From assembly GCF_000004195.4 (NCBI RefSeq), contig NC_030678.2, forward strand, positions 92,070,404-92,134,403: 64,000 nucleotides of DNA, read 5' to 3'. Both the position numbers and the translations under genes were made by a program. This document shows, piece by piece, positions 49,352 through 60,859 of the stretch (positions are counted from its first letter, which is position 1; each line of letters opens with the position of its first letter). The notes beneath the pieces were generated by a model that saw nothing but the letters and a program-made list of their open reading frames with translations, was not told where the DNA came from and ran no database searches. Source of the stretch: Xenopus tropicalis (lineage: Eukaryota; Chordata; Amphibia; Anura; Pipidae).

Positions 49352-49543
49352 AGTATACTTAAACTGTTGGATTATGCTGAATTGACAATGTGAACATGGA
49401 ATGATACTTGACAGCAACGACTTGTTGTCAGCCTATGCTTTAAGCTCACTGATGAACAAATATTTGAATATCTGTTACCCTCCCCTCCCCCCTTTCCTTC
49501 TGTACCTCCCATTTCATTGTTAAAAGCAAAATAAAGAAGAAAA
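49352..49543 (+). mobile_element. short LINE (L1/Tx1-like) 3'-end insertion with target-site duplication
   Basis: A 16-bp direct repeat AAAAACACCAATCCAG flanks the insert at 49336-49351 and 49544-49559. The insert is 192 bp, reads ATTATGCTGAATTGACAATG, CCCTCCCCTCCCCCC, and ends GCAAAATAAAGAAGAAAAAA. This is the hallmark of target-primed reverse transcription of a severely 5'-truncated LINE transcript. The clade is inferred from the tail. Confidence 0.88.
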
Positions 49544-49559
49544 AAAAACACCAATCCAG

Positions 49560-50532
49560 TAATGGCTTTGCTTCTTGATGACATAGCACATACTTCAACA
49601 GGCAAATTCTTAAATCCAAAAGTGCATCAATTATGGTGATGCCTTGTATTTGTATCCCTTACTCTGTAAAGTGCTGGAGGAGACAATGGCGGTATAATAA
49701 TAATATAAGTATATACAGTGGCCTTGTAAACTGGTAAATTAATTAATTAAAATGATGTAATTAATCAGTACAGAATTAAATATAATGCTTGTGAAGTTTA
49801 AACCAAATGGAATTTTTCCTGTATGTCAAAGTATACAGTCAGCAGGATAGGGCATTGACTTTCAGGCAGTTGTCTCATAAGCTAAGCCTTAATATATATA
49901 ACTTACTAACTTGTTTTCTTTAGAGCAGCATGACCATGAGATTGCAATGGTCTACATGCCCAGTTAAATTAAATATGTTTAATTAAATAAGTGACATGGC
50001 CTCATGCATAAATCATTCTTTCAGACTTTACGTCACCAGCTATGTTTTTAATAGCTGCAGAAAGTAAAGTTCAGAAAGTAAATATTTAACATTATAGTCA
50101 GACACTCTGTGCTTTGCATTGTACTAGAAAATCTAGCATATTGTAAGCATAGGGCAAAAGAGCTATGCAATATTTAATGTGTAGTTTTTCAGCAGGCTGA
50201 GGAACCAGTTTAAGTTGCCAATCGTCATTTCTCTGTACAATTGTCATTGTGTCTCTCTAATGTGTTTGCAGAATGATAATTTCCGCTAAATTTAAAGAAG
50301 TTGAAGGAACTCTGCACTGTACTCCACACAATGGACCCATTTGTCGCAGATCAGTTGCTTCTAGAGGAGTAGAAAAGTTGACCATTGAATGGCTACAGGA
50401 AGTGCATATAATTGTACACTTTTTGGGCTTCTGATATCCCCCAAAAGTAGTCTTTTTCCTCTCCTCCTCGCCTCTCCTTTCCTCTTAAAGCTTCAGCAAA
50501 GTTGTTTATACTACAGCTCAATGAGACAAAAT
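49560..50532. other. intron 1, no gene seen
   Basis: AT-rich intron; short ORFs without domains. Confidence 0.4.
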
Positions 50533-50870
50533 ACTACAGGTATTGGATCTGTTATCCAGAATGCTCTGGACCTAGGGTTTTCCTAGATAAGGGATCTTTT
50601 CATAAATCATCACTATCACCATACCTCAAGTGTACTTAAAAATCATTTAAACAGTAATAAAACCCAATAGTATTGCTTTTCCTCCAATAAGGACTAATTA
50701 TACCTTAGTTGGGATCAAGTATAAGGTACTGTTTTATTATTACAGAGAAAAAGGAAATCATTTTTAAGAATTTTAAGAATATTTGTTTATAATGGAATCT
50801 ATGGGACATGGCCTGTATAATAGGTTTTTGGATAAAGGATAACATTTCCTTTACAAGCACTGGTGCAAAT
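50533..50870. repeat. GTTATCCAGAA palindromic repeat, copy 2
   Basis: CTACAGGTATTGGATCTG, TTATCCAGAATGCTCTGG, CCATACCTCAAGTGTACTT, AATGGAATCTATGGGACATG. This is the same ordered set of words as the copies at 59322 and 63228. Confidence 0.7.
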
Positions 50871-51199
50871 ACAAAAATGTTCTGGTATTCTGTAACATTG
50901 GCTCCACTGGGTACTTAATAGGGTAGCTGATAAAGGATCCAGGGGTTACCCATGTACCACCCAACCTTTTTTAAAACAATGCTGCTAACTGCAGCCAGTG
51001 CTGTATTTAAAGCAAGAAGCAAGCCTGTGCCTTTGGGCACAAATCACAGGGCAAAATACAAAAAACAGAGCGTCTGTCCTTTATCTGCACTTTGCATCTT
51101 TCCTCTTTAGCAAATAAGTCCAAGTATGATATATTCTATTGATATTACTGTAGCAAATAGGCATTACTGCTTCCTTTCCAATGATATAAAGGCTGTGCC

Positions 51200-51520
51200 A
51201 ATGTTTAAAGTAAATAGCACCCCCACTTACCTGTGCTCCTGTTAGCAGAAAACTGCACCCACCCAGGGATCTTCCAACGAGCACCACCGAGCGATTCTTT
51301 TCCTGTTTCTTCTTTCTTTGCTCAGATCTATGCACAGTAGAGTGAAATACCTAACTTTAACAAAAAAGGCCATCTTTTTCACTACTACTGCACATGTGTT
51401 GGCCCCAGGGTTTTAAAAAAAGAAGAACAGGTGGTACTCGCTACAAAGAACCCTAAGCCAGGGCACATTTCTGCTAACAGGAGCACAGGCCCGGGGTATC
51501 AGCTAAGTAAATGCAAAAAC
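51200..51520. repeat. palindromic repeat (CCTGTGCTCCTGTTAGCAGAA)
   Basis: CTGTGCTCCTGTTAGCAGAA at 51232-51251 is repeated as its complement TTCTGCTAACAGGAGCACAG at about 51469-51488. GC-richer than the surroundings; remembered as a dispersed frog repeat. The ORF across it (51081-51335) is fortuitous. Confidence 0.6.
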
Positions 51521-52518
51521 TGGGTGGTGCCTAACTTTTGGCACACTGTGACTGTAAATTTCCTTCTGCTTTAAGCGTGCTTCTCGAGAATAAACTCGTT
51601 TCTACGAATGTCATTTACTTAAAAGCCTGAACTGAAAAAGTCTGAGCGGGTAAAAGTCATGGAAAATTCACAAAACTGCGACTTTTTCTAATTGTCACTC
51701 CAAAACCTTTACTTTTTGGACATAAAATCAGCATCAAAAATCTGAAAACCTGTAAAGTTTTCAGGGAAGGGAAGGAACATCTGCCATTGACTTCTACACA
51801 ATCTCACCAGGTTTTAGCTGGCAAATTGTCGGCTTTGGATTTTTAGCTGTTTTGACACATAGTAAATCTTGAAAAAGTTATAACCTTTTCTTTTCGCAAC
51901 TTTTTCAAGTTGTGCCGCTAAAAAATCTGAATTCTTCATACTTTTTTATGACTCCTCAGCTATGTTCATTCATATCACATAATTTTAAGTTCTCAAACTG
52001 CATAAACACTATCTTGAAAAATATAGTAATATTAAACTTTTAGAGAATGACTATAGTCTGAGTACAGGTTTGCTAATATATGAATGATTTAAAAAATAAT
52101 AAAACAAGTATATTCAGGGCACATAGACTTGCCAGCATAAAGAGAAACAAGAGTAGGAACTGATTTACCAGTTACAGTGAAGGTTACACATACATATTAT
52201 TTAATAAACAATAGGGACCTGTGGATGGATTTGCACAGTTGGAAAGCAGATGTGTAACTGAACAGGTGATTATAAGGCTATCAGTAGCCTTTCTTATTTA
52301 TGACTGCAATGGATAGAGGTGGTTGAGAGAAAACTTAGTGAGGATGAAGTTGTAGACAGGATAGAAAAAACTAGTGCATCAAAATTGTTTTTAGATTTTA
52401 CTGAGGTGCAAACAAATTCTGTCAATGCTGTATTCCGGTACATTGGTGAGAACCTATTCTCTTTTAAGGAAGGAAAATAAAGGCTCAAGTACGAATGCAG
52501 TGCATGATGCAAACTATG
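51521..52518. other. intron 1, MITE-like debris, no gene seen
   Basis: 51620-51880 contains GGAAGGGAAGGAACATCTGC and ATAGTAAATCTTG, resembling the interior and end of the element at 27927-28275. The remainder is unclassified. Confidence 0.4.
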
Positions 52519-52727
52519 TAGTGATGGGCGAAATGTTTCGCCAGGCATGGATTCGCCGCACGTCCAAAAATTGTCGCCGGCGTCAAAAAAAGAATAGTCG
52601 CGGGCGACAATTTTTTTTGCCGCACAACATTTTTGCCGTTTCGCGAATTTTCCGCCGTTTCGCGGATCTTTTGAAAGATTTGTGCATTTTTCGGCGAAGC
52701 GAAACGTAACAGATTCGCTCATCACTA
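52519..52727. mobile_element. TAGTGATG-type MITE, complete short copy
   Basis: Ends TAGTGATGGGCGAAATG and AGATTCGCTCATCACTA are inverted partners; 209 bp, with CG-rich interior words (CGTCCAAAAATTGTCGCC). It lacks the minisatellite found in the longer copies and is the best reference for the nested copies inside the foldback elements. The minus-strand ORF crossing it is not a gene. Confidence 0.78.
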
Positions 52728-52776
52728 AAACTATGCTTTTTGGGCACAAATCAACTTTTTTCCCCACAATACATTA

Positions 52777-53448
52777 GGGTTGATTCACTAAAGGTCGATA
52801 TTTCGAGCGCTATTTATAGCATGCGTTAAAAATTTTATTGCGTCTAATTTTTCGCGTCTTAGCGCACGATTCACTAAAAGGATACTTGCGTTAATTTAGA
52901 CGCGATGCTGTTTGCGTTTCTTAAGTCGCGGAGACTATTTTTGTGCGGTATTTGACGGAACGCACGCTAATGAACACATTGCACACAAATAGTCGCTGCG
53001 TGCAAAAAAACGCACGCCATATTAGCCATACATGCCATTACTTTCGTAAAACTACTTTTAAGAAAATGACCATTTCTCTGCAAACTGGAGGCTACATTAC
53101 TCTAGGGCCAACACAGACTTGAATAAATAACACTGCAAAGTCCATATTTTATTGCCAAAAGCTCATGAACTGTACTTTTCTATAATTACCGCCTGACTCA
53201 AGTAGGTGTTATTTTTCGCACAGACAAATGCAATATTTAACGCGTCTAAGTGTTTGTGAATCATGCGTTTCTGCGCGCAAATTAATATAATGCGTTAAAA
53301 TGAACGCATTCGGTAACACAAAACTTAACGCATATGATATGCGACTTAACGCACGCGATAATACTTTAGCGAATCGCACGTTTTTTTCACGTCAATTTTA
53401 ACACAATAAGAGTGAGATAAAACTTATCGACCTTTAGTGAATCAACCC
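52777..53448. mobile_element. large foldback MITE, diverged copy 3, without the nested MITE
   Basis: Ends GGGTTGATTCACTAAAGGTC and GACCTTTAGTGAATCAACCC. The interior shares GCAAACTGGAGGCTACATTA and CAACACAGACTTGAATAAAT with copies 1 and 2 but is about 440 bp shorter, lacking the nested TAGTGATG MITE and its flanking TATTTATATG units. Confidence 0.75.
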
Positions 53449-53689
53449 TATTGTTTCTTAAGAATTCAATTGTCAGTTCAGCCCACAGCTAAGTTGTCTA
53501 ATGCATGTAATGCAACAAAATGAATCCTAATTACTTTGTGTGTTTCTGTGACTATCATTTGGATAGTGGGATTGATGTCACTTATGGCATACCGATGTGG
53601 AGACACTAATACCAGCATTAGCATGTGACTTCATTTCTAAACTTTTGTCAGAGTATTGTAATGAAAAGCACAGTTTCCCAGGTGCAGCA

Positions 53690-54190
53690 ACACATTGCAA
53701 CCAATCAAATGCTTGTTTTCGAACAGCTGACCAATAAATACTTCCTGCTGATTGTTACTGTGGGTTACTTGAACAGTGACAAATGTTGCACCTTGTCTTC
53801 ATTTTTGGGAGGAAAGCCTGGCTCGGGACCCAAAATGTAAGAGGGGGTGCCATTATATGTTATAAATGAGAAATTAACCGTCTGGTGTTTTTTTTTATTT
53901 TTCATAAGCAAATTCCATTTTTCCTCAACTTTTTCAAGCAGAAGTTTTTTGTTTTTTTTTTTTTTAGAAAAAATGAACTTAAATCAGCAGGAGGCTTGGT
54001 TGGCTTCATCTGCTGCACAGACAAGAATCATGGAAATTGCAGTAAGCATGGTTACCTTATGGCAGTTGCATTTATTTATAGTTTTATATATTCTGCTGGT
54101 AGTTGTATATATATTACATTTAACATGCACAAAACAGTTATTTTGACTTAAATTCCTGATTTAATTTGTCAGTTGTTTATATATATATAT
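53690..54190 (+). repeat. tandem duplication, unit 1
   Basis: From ACACATTGCAACCAATC to the TA run at 54178. It matches 54191-54725 almost base for base, apart from two short insertions in unit 2. Each unit contains a TATGTTATAAATGAG-led ORF of about 100 codons with long Phe runs. The ORF is T-rich, has no known domain, and I do not regard it as a gene. Confidence 0.9.
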
Positions 54191-54725
54191 ACACATTGCA
54201 ACCAATCAAATGCTTGTTTTCAAACAGCTGACCAATAAATGCTTACTGCTGATTGTTACTGTGGGTTACTAGACCAGTAACAAATGTTGCACCTTTTACT
54301 GCACTTTGTCTTCATTTTTGGGAGGAAAGCCTGGCTCGGGACCCAAAATGTAAGAGGGGGTGCCATTATATGTTATAAATGAGAAATTAACCGTCTGGTG
54401 TTTTTTTTTAATGTATAGTAATTTCCTATTTTTCATAAGCAAATTCCATTTTTCCTCAACTTTTTCAAGCAGCAGTTTTTTTTTTGGATTTTTTTTAGAA
54501 AAAATGAACTTAAATCAGCAGGAGGCTTGGTTGGCTTCATCTGCTGCACAGACAAGAATCATGGAATTTGCAGTAAGCATGGTTACCTTATGGCAGTTGC
54601 ATTTATTTATAGTTTTATATATTCTGCTGGTAGTTGTATATATTTTATATTTAACATGCACAAAACAGTTATTTTGACTTAAATTCCTGATTTGATTTGT
54701 CAGTTGTTTATATATATGTATATAG
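54191..54725 (+). repeat. tandem duplication, unit 2
   Basis: Begins ACACATTGCAACCAATC directly after unit 1. Compared with unit 1 it has extra TTACTGCAC near 54295 and AATGTATAGTAATTTCCT near 54411, with scattered substitutions. It may be a duplication or unequal exchange across short TA tracts. Confidence 0.9.
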
Positions 54726-54737
54726 TTCGTCTACTCA

Positions 54738-54900
54738 ATAAATTACTTTTTATTTTTGCACCTAAGTCCTGAGAGAGCGGCTTCTTTTTCTTCTTATCTC
54801 GGTTTCACTGTGAAGACTGCACCCAGGCGGATTTGAGATTTATACGTGAGTGCCAGTATTGCATTTTGACTATATATATATATATATATGTGTGTGTGTA
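54738..54900 (+). repeat. repeat fragment with AATAAA and GTGAGTGCCAG motifs, and (TA)n
   Basis: CTCAATAAATTACTTTTT, CCTAAGTCCTGAGAGAGCGG, ACGTGAGTGCCAGTATTGC, then a TA/TG tract at 54871-54905. Similar GTGAGTGC-plus-AATAAA neighbourhoods occur beside the palindrome at 21192. Confidence 0.5.
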
Positions 54901-55064
54901 TATATTTTATATATATAAAATGAATTAAGGTATTAAAGTAAAATTATTTGTTTGGTGGATGTTAAATGTAAAAACGATGATCTGATGGAGCTCCTTTGCT
55001 TCAACATCATAAACTTTTTGCTTGAAAACAAAGGGATGCAGGAGAAATCTGCAAAAGTCCATAA

Positions 55065-55470
55065 GTCAGTACAGAAATAGGATTAAAAATCCGGAATGCT
55101 TGGGAGCTGGGCTTTTCCTGATATCTCTCAGTAATTTGAATCTCCATACCTTAAAGGTGGCCATACATGACTGATATTATTGCACAGAAACATCGTGTAT
55201 GGCGGGAGACAAGGTGACTGATCGTCGATCGGGCAGGACTGAAAATTTTGATCGGGTGCATTTGAAGGTGCCCGAACATCTGAAACGTTAATGCTGAATC
55301 GTCAGATACGGCTAAGAATTCCTTCGTTTTTATCTGCATATCTGCAATTCAGCTCTTGACGTCAGTCAAGTGGACAAACAATCTTAATTTCTTAAGACCG
55401 ATGGTTGTAGCATATATGGCCACCTTAAGTCTGCTTAAAATCTTTAGAAAACAATTGCTAGTTTAATAAT
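55065..55470. repeat. GTTATCCAGAA palindromic repeat, copy 3, interrupted by a TTAA MITE
   Basis: Left part AATCCGGAATGCTTGGG, GAATCTCCATACCTTAA; right part TTAAGTCTGCTTAAAATC. The family's CATACCTTAAGTCTACTTAAAA core is split exactly at TTAA by the element at 55151-55428. Confidence 0.7.
55151..55428. mobile_element. piggyBac-like MITE (TTAAAGGTGGCCATACA family)
   Basis: TTAA at 55151-55154 and 55425-55428. Left TTAAAGGTGGCCATACATG; right CATATATGGCCACCTTAA. The interior has GATCGTCGATCGGGC and CGATGGTTGTAGC, typical of the family. The host repeat has an unbroken single TTAA at this point in its other copies, so the insertion is precise. Confidence 0.85.
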
Positions 55471-55603
55471 TCTCTAAGCTGTAGTGAATGGTTAACACAT
55501 TTGTTTTACAAAAACTTAATTTTATTCTTATATAGTTTCTTCTTTTATATTTGTGCGTTCCTCAACTGAACATACTTTTACCTGGCTGCAAAGAATACAC
55601 TAA

Positions 55604-55778
55604 GGGGCATATTTATTATAGTGTGTAACCCAAGATTACTGGTGATGTTGCCCACAGTAACCAGCAGTTAGATTTCACAAGTCACCTACAAGTTACAAAA
55701 CAAAAGCAAACATCTGATTGGTTCCTATGGGCAACATCACCAGTGATGTTGGCTTACACACTGTAATAAATATGCCCC
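55604..55778. mobile_element. compact palindromic MITE
   Basis: GGGGCATATTTATTATAGTG and its near-complement at the right (CACTGTAATAAATATGCCCC) enclose a second stem (ACTGGTGATGTTGCCCA and TGGGCAACATCACCAGT) around TTACAAAACAAAAGC. About 175 bp; nearly the whole element folds. Confidence 0.78.
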
Positions 55779-57116
55779 TTATGCTTTGAGTCAATAGCTG
55801 ATTTCACCTGGTCTGATTTTGCATGGCGTTGCTTGCCTTGGGAATAAAATAATAGGTTGGGGAAATGCATTCATAAATTGTTTATATAAATAAATTGTTT
55901 TTTTATATAAAAAAAACTAAACCTTTAATTACTAGTATGTAAAAAATGTGTACTCTTTAAAGTCCATTTTAATCACTACTCAAACTTCCCTTGCAACAAA
56001 TACATGCTGTATATTGCTATCTTTCGTCATACTAATATTATTCAAGTATGTACGCATAAAATGTACACTTTCTTATTATTTGTTTAAAACACAAATACTG
56101 TATCTTGTACCAGCAATTAACAAAATGCATAAACGATTTTTATTTAAACTTTTTACACAGCCTGCAGAAAGCATCAGTGATTTCTCCTGTATTTAAAAGA
56201 TGAAATACCACAATGCTAACCCATAAAGAGCACTACGGTCTTAACCAGTGGAATATTATGACCTTCAATTACCAAAAACAGTTAAGTGTGATGTGGCTTG
56301 ATTGCTAGTGTGTAGAACATGCTAATAAAGGAGTGTATTAAACTTTCAGCATAATATTTAACAGTTCATTTTCAGTCATTCAGTTTATTTTCAGTGCAAA
56401 AGGAAACTGGCTGAAGACATACTGATGATTCTAACAAGTCCCTTGCAATGCAAATCTAGAGCGTAAATGTAAGTTCCAAATCATTTACATGCAGCAGAAT
56501 GAACTGTAAAAAGCAACAGTACAAGTTTACAGAAAGAATATGTCCCTTAAAGAATTATGGGGCATGTTTTAAAAAGGCAGTATCACAATTTAAGAAATAA
56601 ATAAGTACAACCGTCAGTGTGAAGTATCAGTTTCTAACTGACACATATGTATGTCTTTATTAACTATACAGAATTTGAAAGGGAACTAGTACTATAGGAA
56701 AAGGGCACTTTTCTTGGCCATTTTACTTCTTGTTCCAGTAAAATGATTATTGCAGTAATTATTGATTGTTAAGGCATATTTTTGGATGATGCTCATTGAG
56801 CTAATATTGCAAAGAAAATGATTGCCACATGGCTAGCTAAGGCTTATGTCACAAATAGAACATTTTCTAAGGGCTGAGTTGTTTATTGCGCCCCCATTGG
56901 AAACAACAAAAACTATTTTGAGCCAGCTACAAGTAGCAGCTATATTAATCTTCTAGCATGACTTAAGCCTAAACATAAATCATTGATAACTATCATTACC
57001 AACACAGATGAGCACACTTTTTCATTCAGCATAGGTATGTGGCCATATTTGTAGTTGTAGAAAAGAAATCAGAAGATCTGTAAATGTATAATCTGTATAT
57101 GTAAAAAAAGATGTCA
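55779..57116. other. intron 1, no gene seen
   Basis: AT-rich intron without recognised repeats; short ORFs lack domains. Confidence 0.4.
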
Positions 57117-57660
57117 TTATTAGCCCCTCCTTGCCTTTTTCATCAACCAATGGGATCAGAGCCCTTGCTAGCTCTACCCCTGTCTATATAAGTTGCTGTC
57201 CAGTCTCCATGTTTGGACAAATTTTGCCCAGGTCTTCCTTTCTTAGGTACCTATCCATGCCATTGTAGTAACTTTTTTAAAGACAGTAGCAGGCTTTTAG
57301 AGGTAACCAGGAGCTGCAAATGGAAGCCCTAAGCAATTCTTTAGAATGTCCACAAGGGCATAACACTCAAAATTAGAGGTGGCTTAGGCTACGGAGGCAT
57401 GTGGAATCCCTGTATCTTTCATCTTTCCCAAATACTCGCAGGGTGAGGTGGCTAGTGTAGAGAGCGATTCTAACGCTAAAAGCCAAAAATATTTTTTTCA
57501 GTTTTCTTTCTTCATCAGAACCCTTTTTTACCCTTTGCCTTGCCCAGTAATAAATTGGGACAATCAACGAGCATTGTTCGGATTTTGTTTAGTATTTCCT
57601 GTCACTGCCATGGCTCAACAAGGAATCTCCAGTAAGAAAATCCAAGCTTCCAATTAAATC
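57117..57660. repeat. possible LTR-like or other dispersed repeat
   Basis: GC-richer block beginning TTAGCCCCTCCTTGCC and containing ATCAACCAATGGGATCAG (also near 19560), GTCTATATAAGTTGCTGTCC (TATA-like) and GCCCAGTAATAAATTGGG. A TATA-like word followed about 350 bp later by AATAAA could be LTR architecture, but I found no matching ends. Confidence 0.35.
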
Positions 57661-58142
57661 ACCTGTGTGTGTACTATTATTATTTTCATGTTTACGGGTA
57701 TCCCTTTTTATTATTATAAGCATTGCTACAATGGTTATGTTTCTCTCTGTGGTAGAGAAAGACTTTTTTTGGTTTAGGAGTTAAATGATATTGCTGAAAA
57801 GTAAAACCATTCGGCATGTTTCAAAATTCCACAAATGCTAGTGGTTAGTCACCGGTAAAGCAATTCACAGATAAACAGCCAAAAACTTTTGCCTGTGTTT
57901 TGTAAAAAGTTCTGAAATACTAAAAGGTGCCAAAACAACAGTGAAAATGGAGGGATTCATCACGTCTCAGATTTCAATAAATGCTCCTTCCCCATTGCTC
58001 TATTTGCCATTATTTACTAAAGCAGGGAAAAATGTTGCTTGAGATTGAGATGGTTTTTTTGGGAGTGAGGGAAACACAAAGAAAAAGTATGGATGGGAAC
58101 ACCCAACACAAATAAGGGGAGCACTGTTGGAAATGTGTTCCT

Positions 58143-58173
<31 letters not shown>

Positions 58174-59321
58174 TGAGATATATAGATATATAGATATAGA
58201 TATTTATATTTTTAAAATAATTATTAATGCTTATACATACTGTAAATTGCATTTTACATTATAGCATAATGCACTTTACTTTTCAGATGATCTGGATTTG
58301 TTTATATCAGGGTGTAAGCCAGAACTCTGGTCACTGAAGGGTTAATCCACTTGTTTGCTATAATAAGTGTGGTTTGGTGTTGGTTCATTGGTTCTATAAA
58401 GCACTTTTCTGTTTTGTATTATTGTATCTTGATAAAGGTCCCAGGTGAGGGCCGACACGTTGATCCAATAAATAGTATATATTTGTATAAATTCCTGGTG
58501 TGCACCAGCATTTTTTCAATTTTGTGAAATATTTCTGATTTGCATCCAGGTTAAAATCCTAAAGTGTGTGTGCCTAAACCTTCAATAGCACATATATATA
58601 ATGTTTTGTTATGTTTTTCTATGTATATATGTATATATGTATTAAAAACAAGCAAACAGGCTGCTAAACAATTACAAACATTTTACATCCTACATTACAT
58701 ACACAAGTAGCCATTTTCTGTTTGTGATTCTAATATGCTTTTGGAGCTGCATTTCTCTCCGTTCATATGGTCCCTCTGTCTGGTTGCCTGGTTTGCAGGC
58801 ACATTGGTCACACTTCATAGACTTACTTTTATATTTACAGACATCCCCTAAATAAAGCCTAAAATAAGAACGGGTAGTACTGTTGCCTCCCTGTTTTGGG
58901 TTGCTAAGCAGCACCTGAGCGAGACACTGCATTCTCCTCAAATGCAGTGAATTTAATGATCACTTTAAAATTAAGCATATATTTCTTTTTACTAGAAATT
59001 TACCTACATGTTTCATAAATGAGTGAGCTACTTTATGTACGTATATCTTAAATACATCCTAAAGAGATCTCTTTTGAAATTGCTATCTTTCCATTTGCCC
59101 AGAGTAGCAGGGAACAAAGATCCATGATCTTATAAAGTCAGCTGGACCAGTTTAGGGCAACATCATGAGAACCACTTACCCTGTAAATTTTTCTGTTGCA
59201 TATTTCCATATTCAAAACAGGATCATACATAAGCTTTTCCTGTCAGTCTCTTTAAAAAATGTCTGACTGTTACTGAATTTATTTTAAAATGTTATCTTTC
59301 CTTTTGATTTAATTTATTATG
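57661..59321. other. intron 1, simple repeats and repeat fragments
   Basis: 58146-58205 is a TA/GA/GATATA simple repeat. 58298-58540 looks like a dispersed fragment (GAAGGGTTAATCCACTTG, GGTGAGGGCCGACACGTTG, AATAAATAG, GTGTGCACCAGC). Nothing else recognised. Confidence 0.4.
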
Positions 59322-59590
59322 TACAGGTATGGGATCCATTTTCTGGAACCCCTTTGTACAAAAAGCTCCGAATTACAGGAAGGCCACCTCCCATAGACTC
59401 CATTTTAATTAAATAATTCTAATTTTAAAAATGATTTTCTTTATCTCTGTAATAATAAAATAGTACCTTGTAATTGATCCTAACTAAGGTTTTATTAATC
59501 TTTATTAGTGTCAAAATAATCTTACTGGTTTATTTATTACTGACGTTTTTTTTTTACCAAGCTTTCTGGATAACAGAACATTAAGGGATG
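59322..59590. repeat. GTTATCCAGAA palindromic repeat, copy 4
   Basis: TACAGGTATGGGATCC, GAATTACAGGAAGGCC, CTCCCATAGACTCCATTTTA, TGTAATAATAAAATAGTACC, TTCTGGATAACAG in the family's order. Confidence 0.75.
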
Positions 59591-60655
59591 GGATAATGGA
59601 CTTGGTTTCTGTCACTACAGCTTTAGAAGAAGTTGCCTTGGTAAGAAATAAATGACTTATAATTGCATTGTGTTGGTCCAAAGCACCATGAGACAGATTT
59701 CAAGGTAGATTTTTTTACATATCAAACTGTAGATTCCAGGGGGCATTCCTGGCATGGCATTTTCCACAATTATTAACACATTTATGAGTGCCAGGAAAAA
59801 TATCCTGACAGTCAGAAGAGTGTTTTATCCAATGCACACCTTCACATCAAAGAAGAAAAAAAGGTGTCAATTGGCATAGCATGTTCAACTACTTTGAGCA
59901 GTCAAACACCATTCTACTTCATGGGGTGTTAGAGCTCAGCTGCAGCACTGAACTCTAACAGCCCTCCAAATCATGAACCCCTGATGCAATTTGCAAGCAG
60001 CAATTACGAATTTAGACCACCGTTTTCTTAGTCTGCTCAATGTGAAAGATTTTTTTGGATTCAGCCCCAATCCAGTTAATATGTACATTTTGCTAAGATA
60101 CTAGCTCTCTAGCTCGATCCCCATGGCATTCTAATTCTGTTTCCTATGTTATCCAAAGATCAAATTACCTGAAAAAGTTATATTTTTGTAATTTGTTATG
60201 TGATCCCTCCATTTTTTTTGTAATATATATGCCAGTTTCAAAAACCCCACCTCTGCCCCTTTCGTTGCATGTTTACATAAAAGCTAAGTGCTACTGAATA
60301 CCACACAATAAAAGAACAGCTTAATCCTCCTCTTATCCTATGGGACACACGGGCTGCCCGCTAAAAAGTTCAGTTTGAAGCATATGGTCTATTTGACATA
60401 TCATGAAATACAGTATTTATCTCTCGTTTCCAGGACTATTGTGCTTGCTTAGCATATGTGTGGTCTGAAACTGACAAGTTATCTGGTGTTAATAAACTTA
60501 ACTACATACCTAGTCCAATAATGCAGCATTTTTTGTATCAGCGGGGTTAAAGAAGATTTAGTGATTGGGGATAAGGGCCTCGCATGTATAGTTCTCCAGG
60601 GCCTATTAATACGTGGAGGCAAACCTGGATTATATTAGGAAGAGATTTGTTTTAC
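59591..60655. other. intron 1 beside the exon 1 donor, no gene seen
   Basis: Mixed-composition unique-looking intron; no transposon recognised. The donor of exon 1 is at 60654-60655 (minus strand). Confidence 0.4.
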
Positions 60656-60808
60656 CTGCTCTGGATCCTGGCTTTGTGGGCTGCTCAAAGAGGTGCTCAG
60701 ACCTGCTACTCCCAGTGTTGGTGATCCTGCAGCAGCCTCTGCATGTCCAGCTGTTTGGGTTGTTGGAAACCCGTCCTCGCTTTCTGACAAGCTCTTCTCT
60801 TGGAGCAT
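60656..60808 (-). CDS. tbx4: tbx4 coding exon 1 (N-terminus)
   Basis: This exon encodes 51 residues, MLQEKSLSESEDG to SQDPEQ, ending in phase 0 at a good donor (GAGCAG|gtaaaa, minus strand). It is the low-complexity Ser/Thr/Ala-rich region ahead of the T-box and has no known fold. I chose the ATG at 60808 because human TBX4 begins MLQDKGLSESE and because this ATG has a purine at -3. An in-frame ATG three codons upstream (60817, giving MKEMLQEK) has a weaker context and could be used instead. A pyrimidine-rich stretch ending in AG near 60850 looks like a splice acceptor, so a non-coding 5' UTR exon probably lies upstream. The ORF on the opposite strand here is a shadow. Confidence 0.92.
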
Positions 60809-60859
60809 TTCCTTCATCAACAGAAAGATAAGTTGTTACACTGTGTCCTCTTACAAAGA

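Noticed and set aside
52294..52767. 157-codon minus-strand ORF
   Set aside because: It spans a TAGTGATG MITE and flanking intron; composition follows the MITE, with no recognisable domain.
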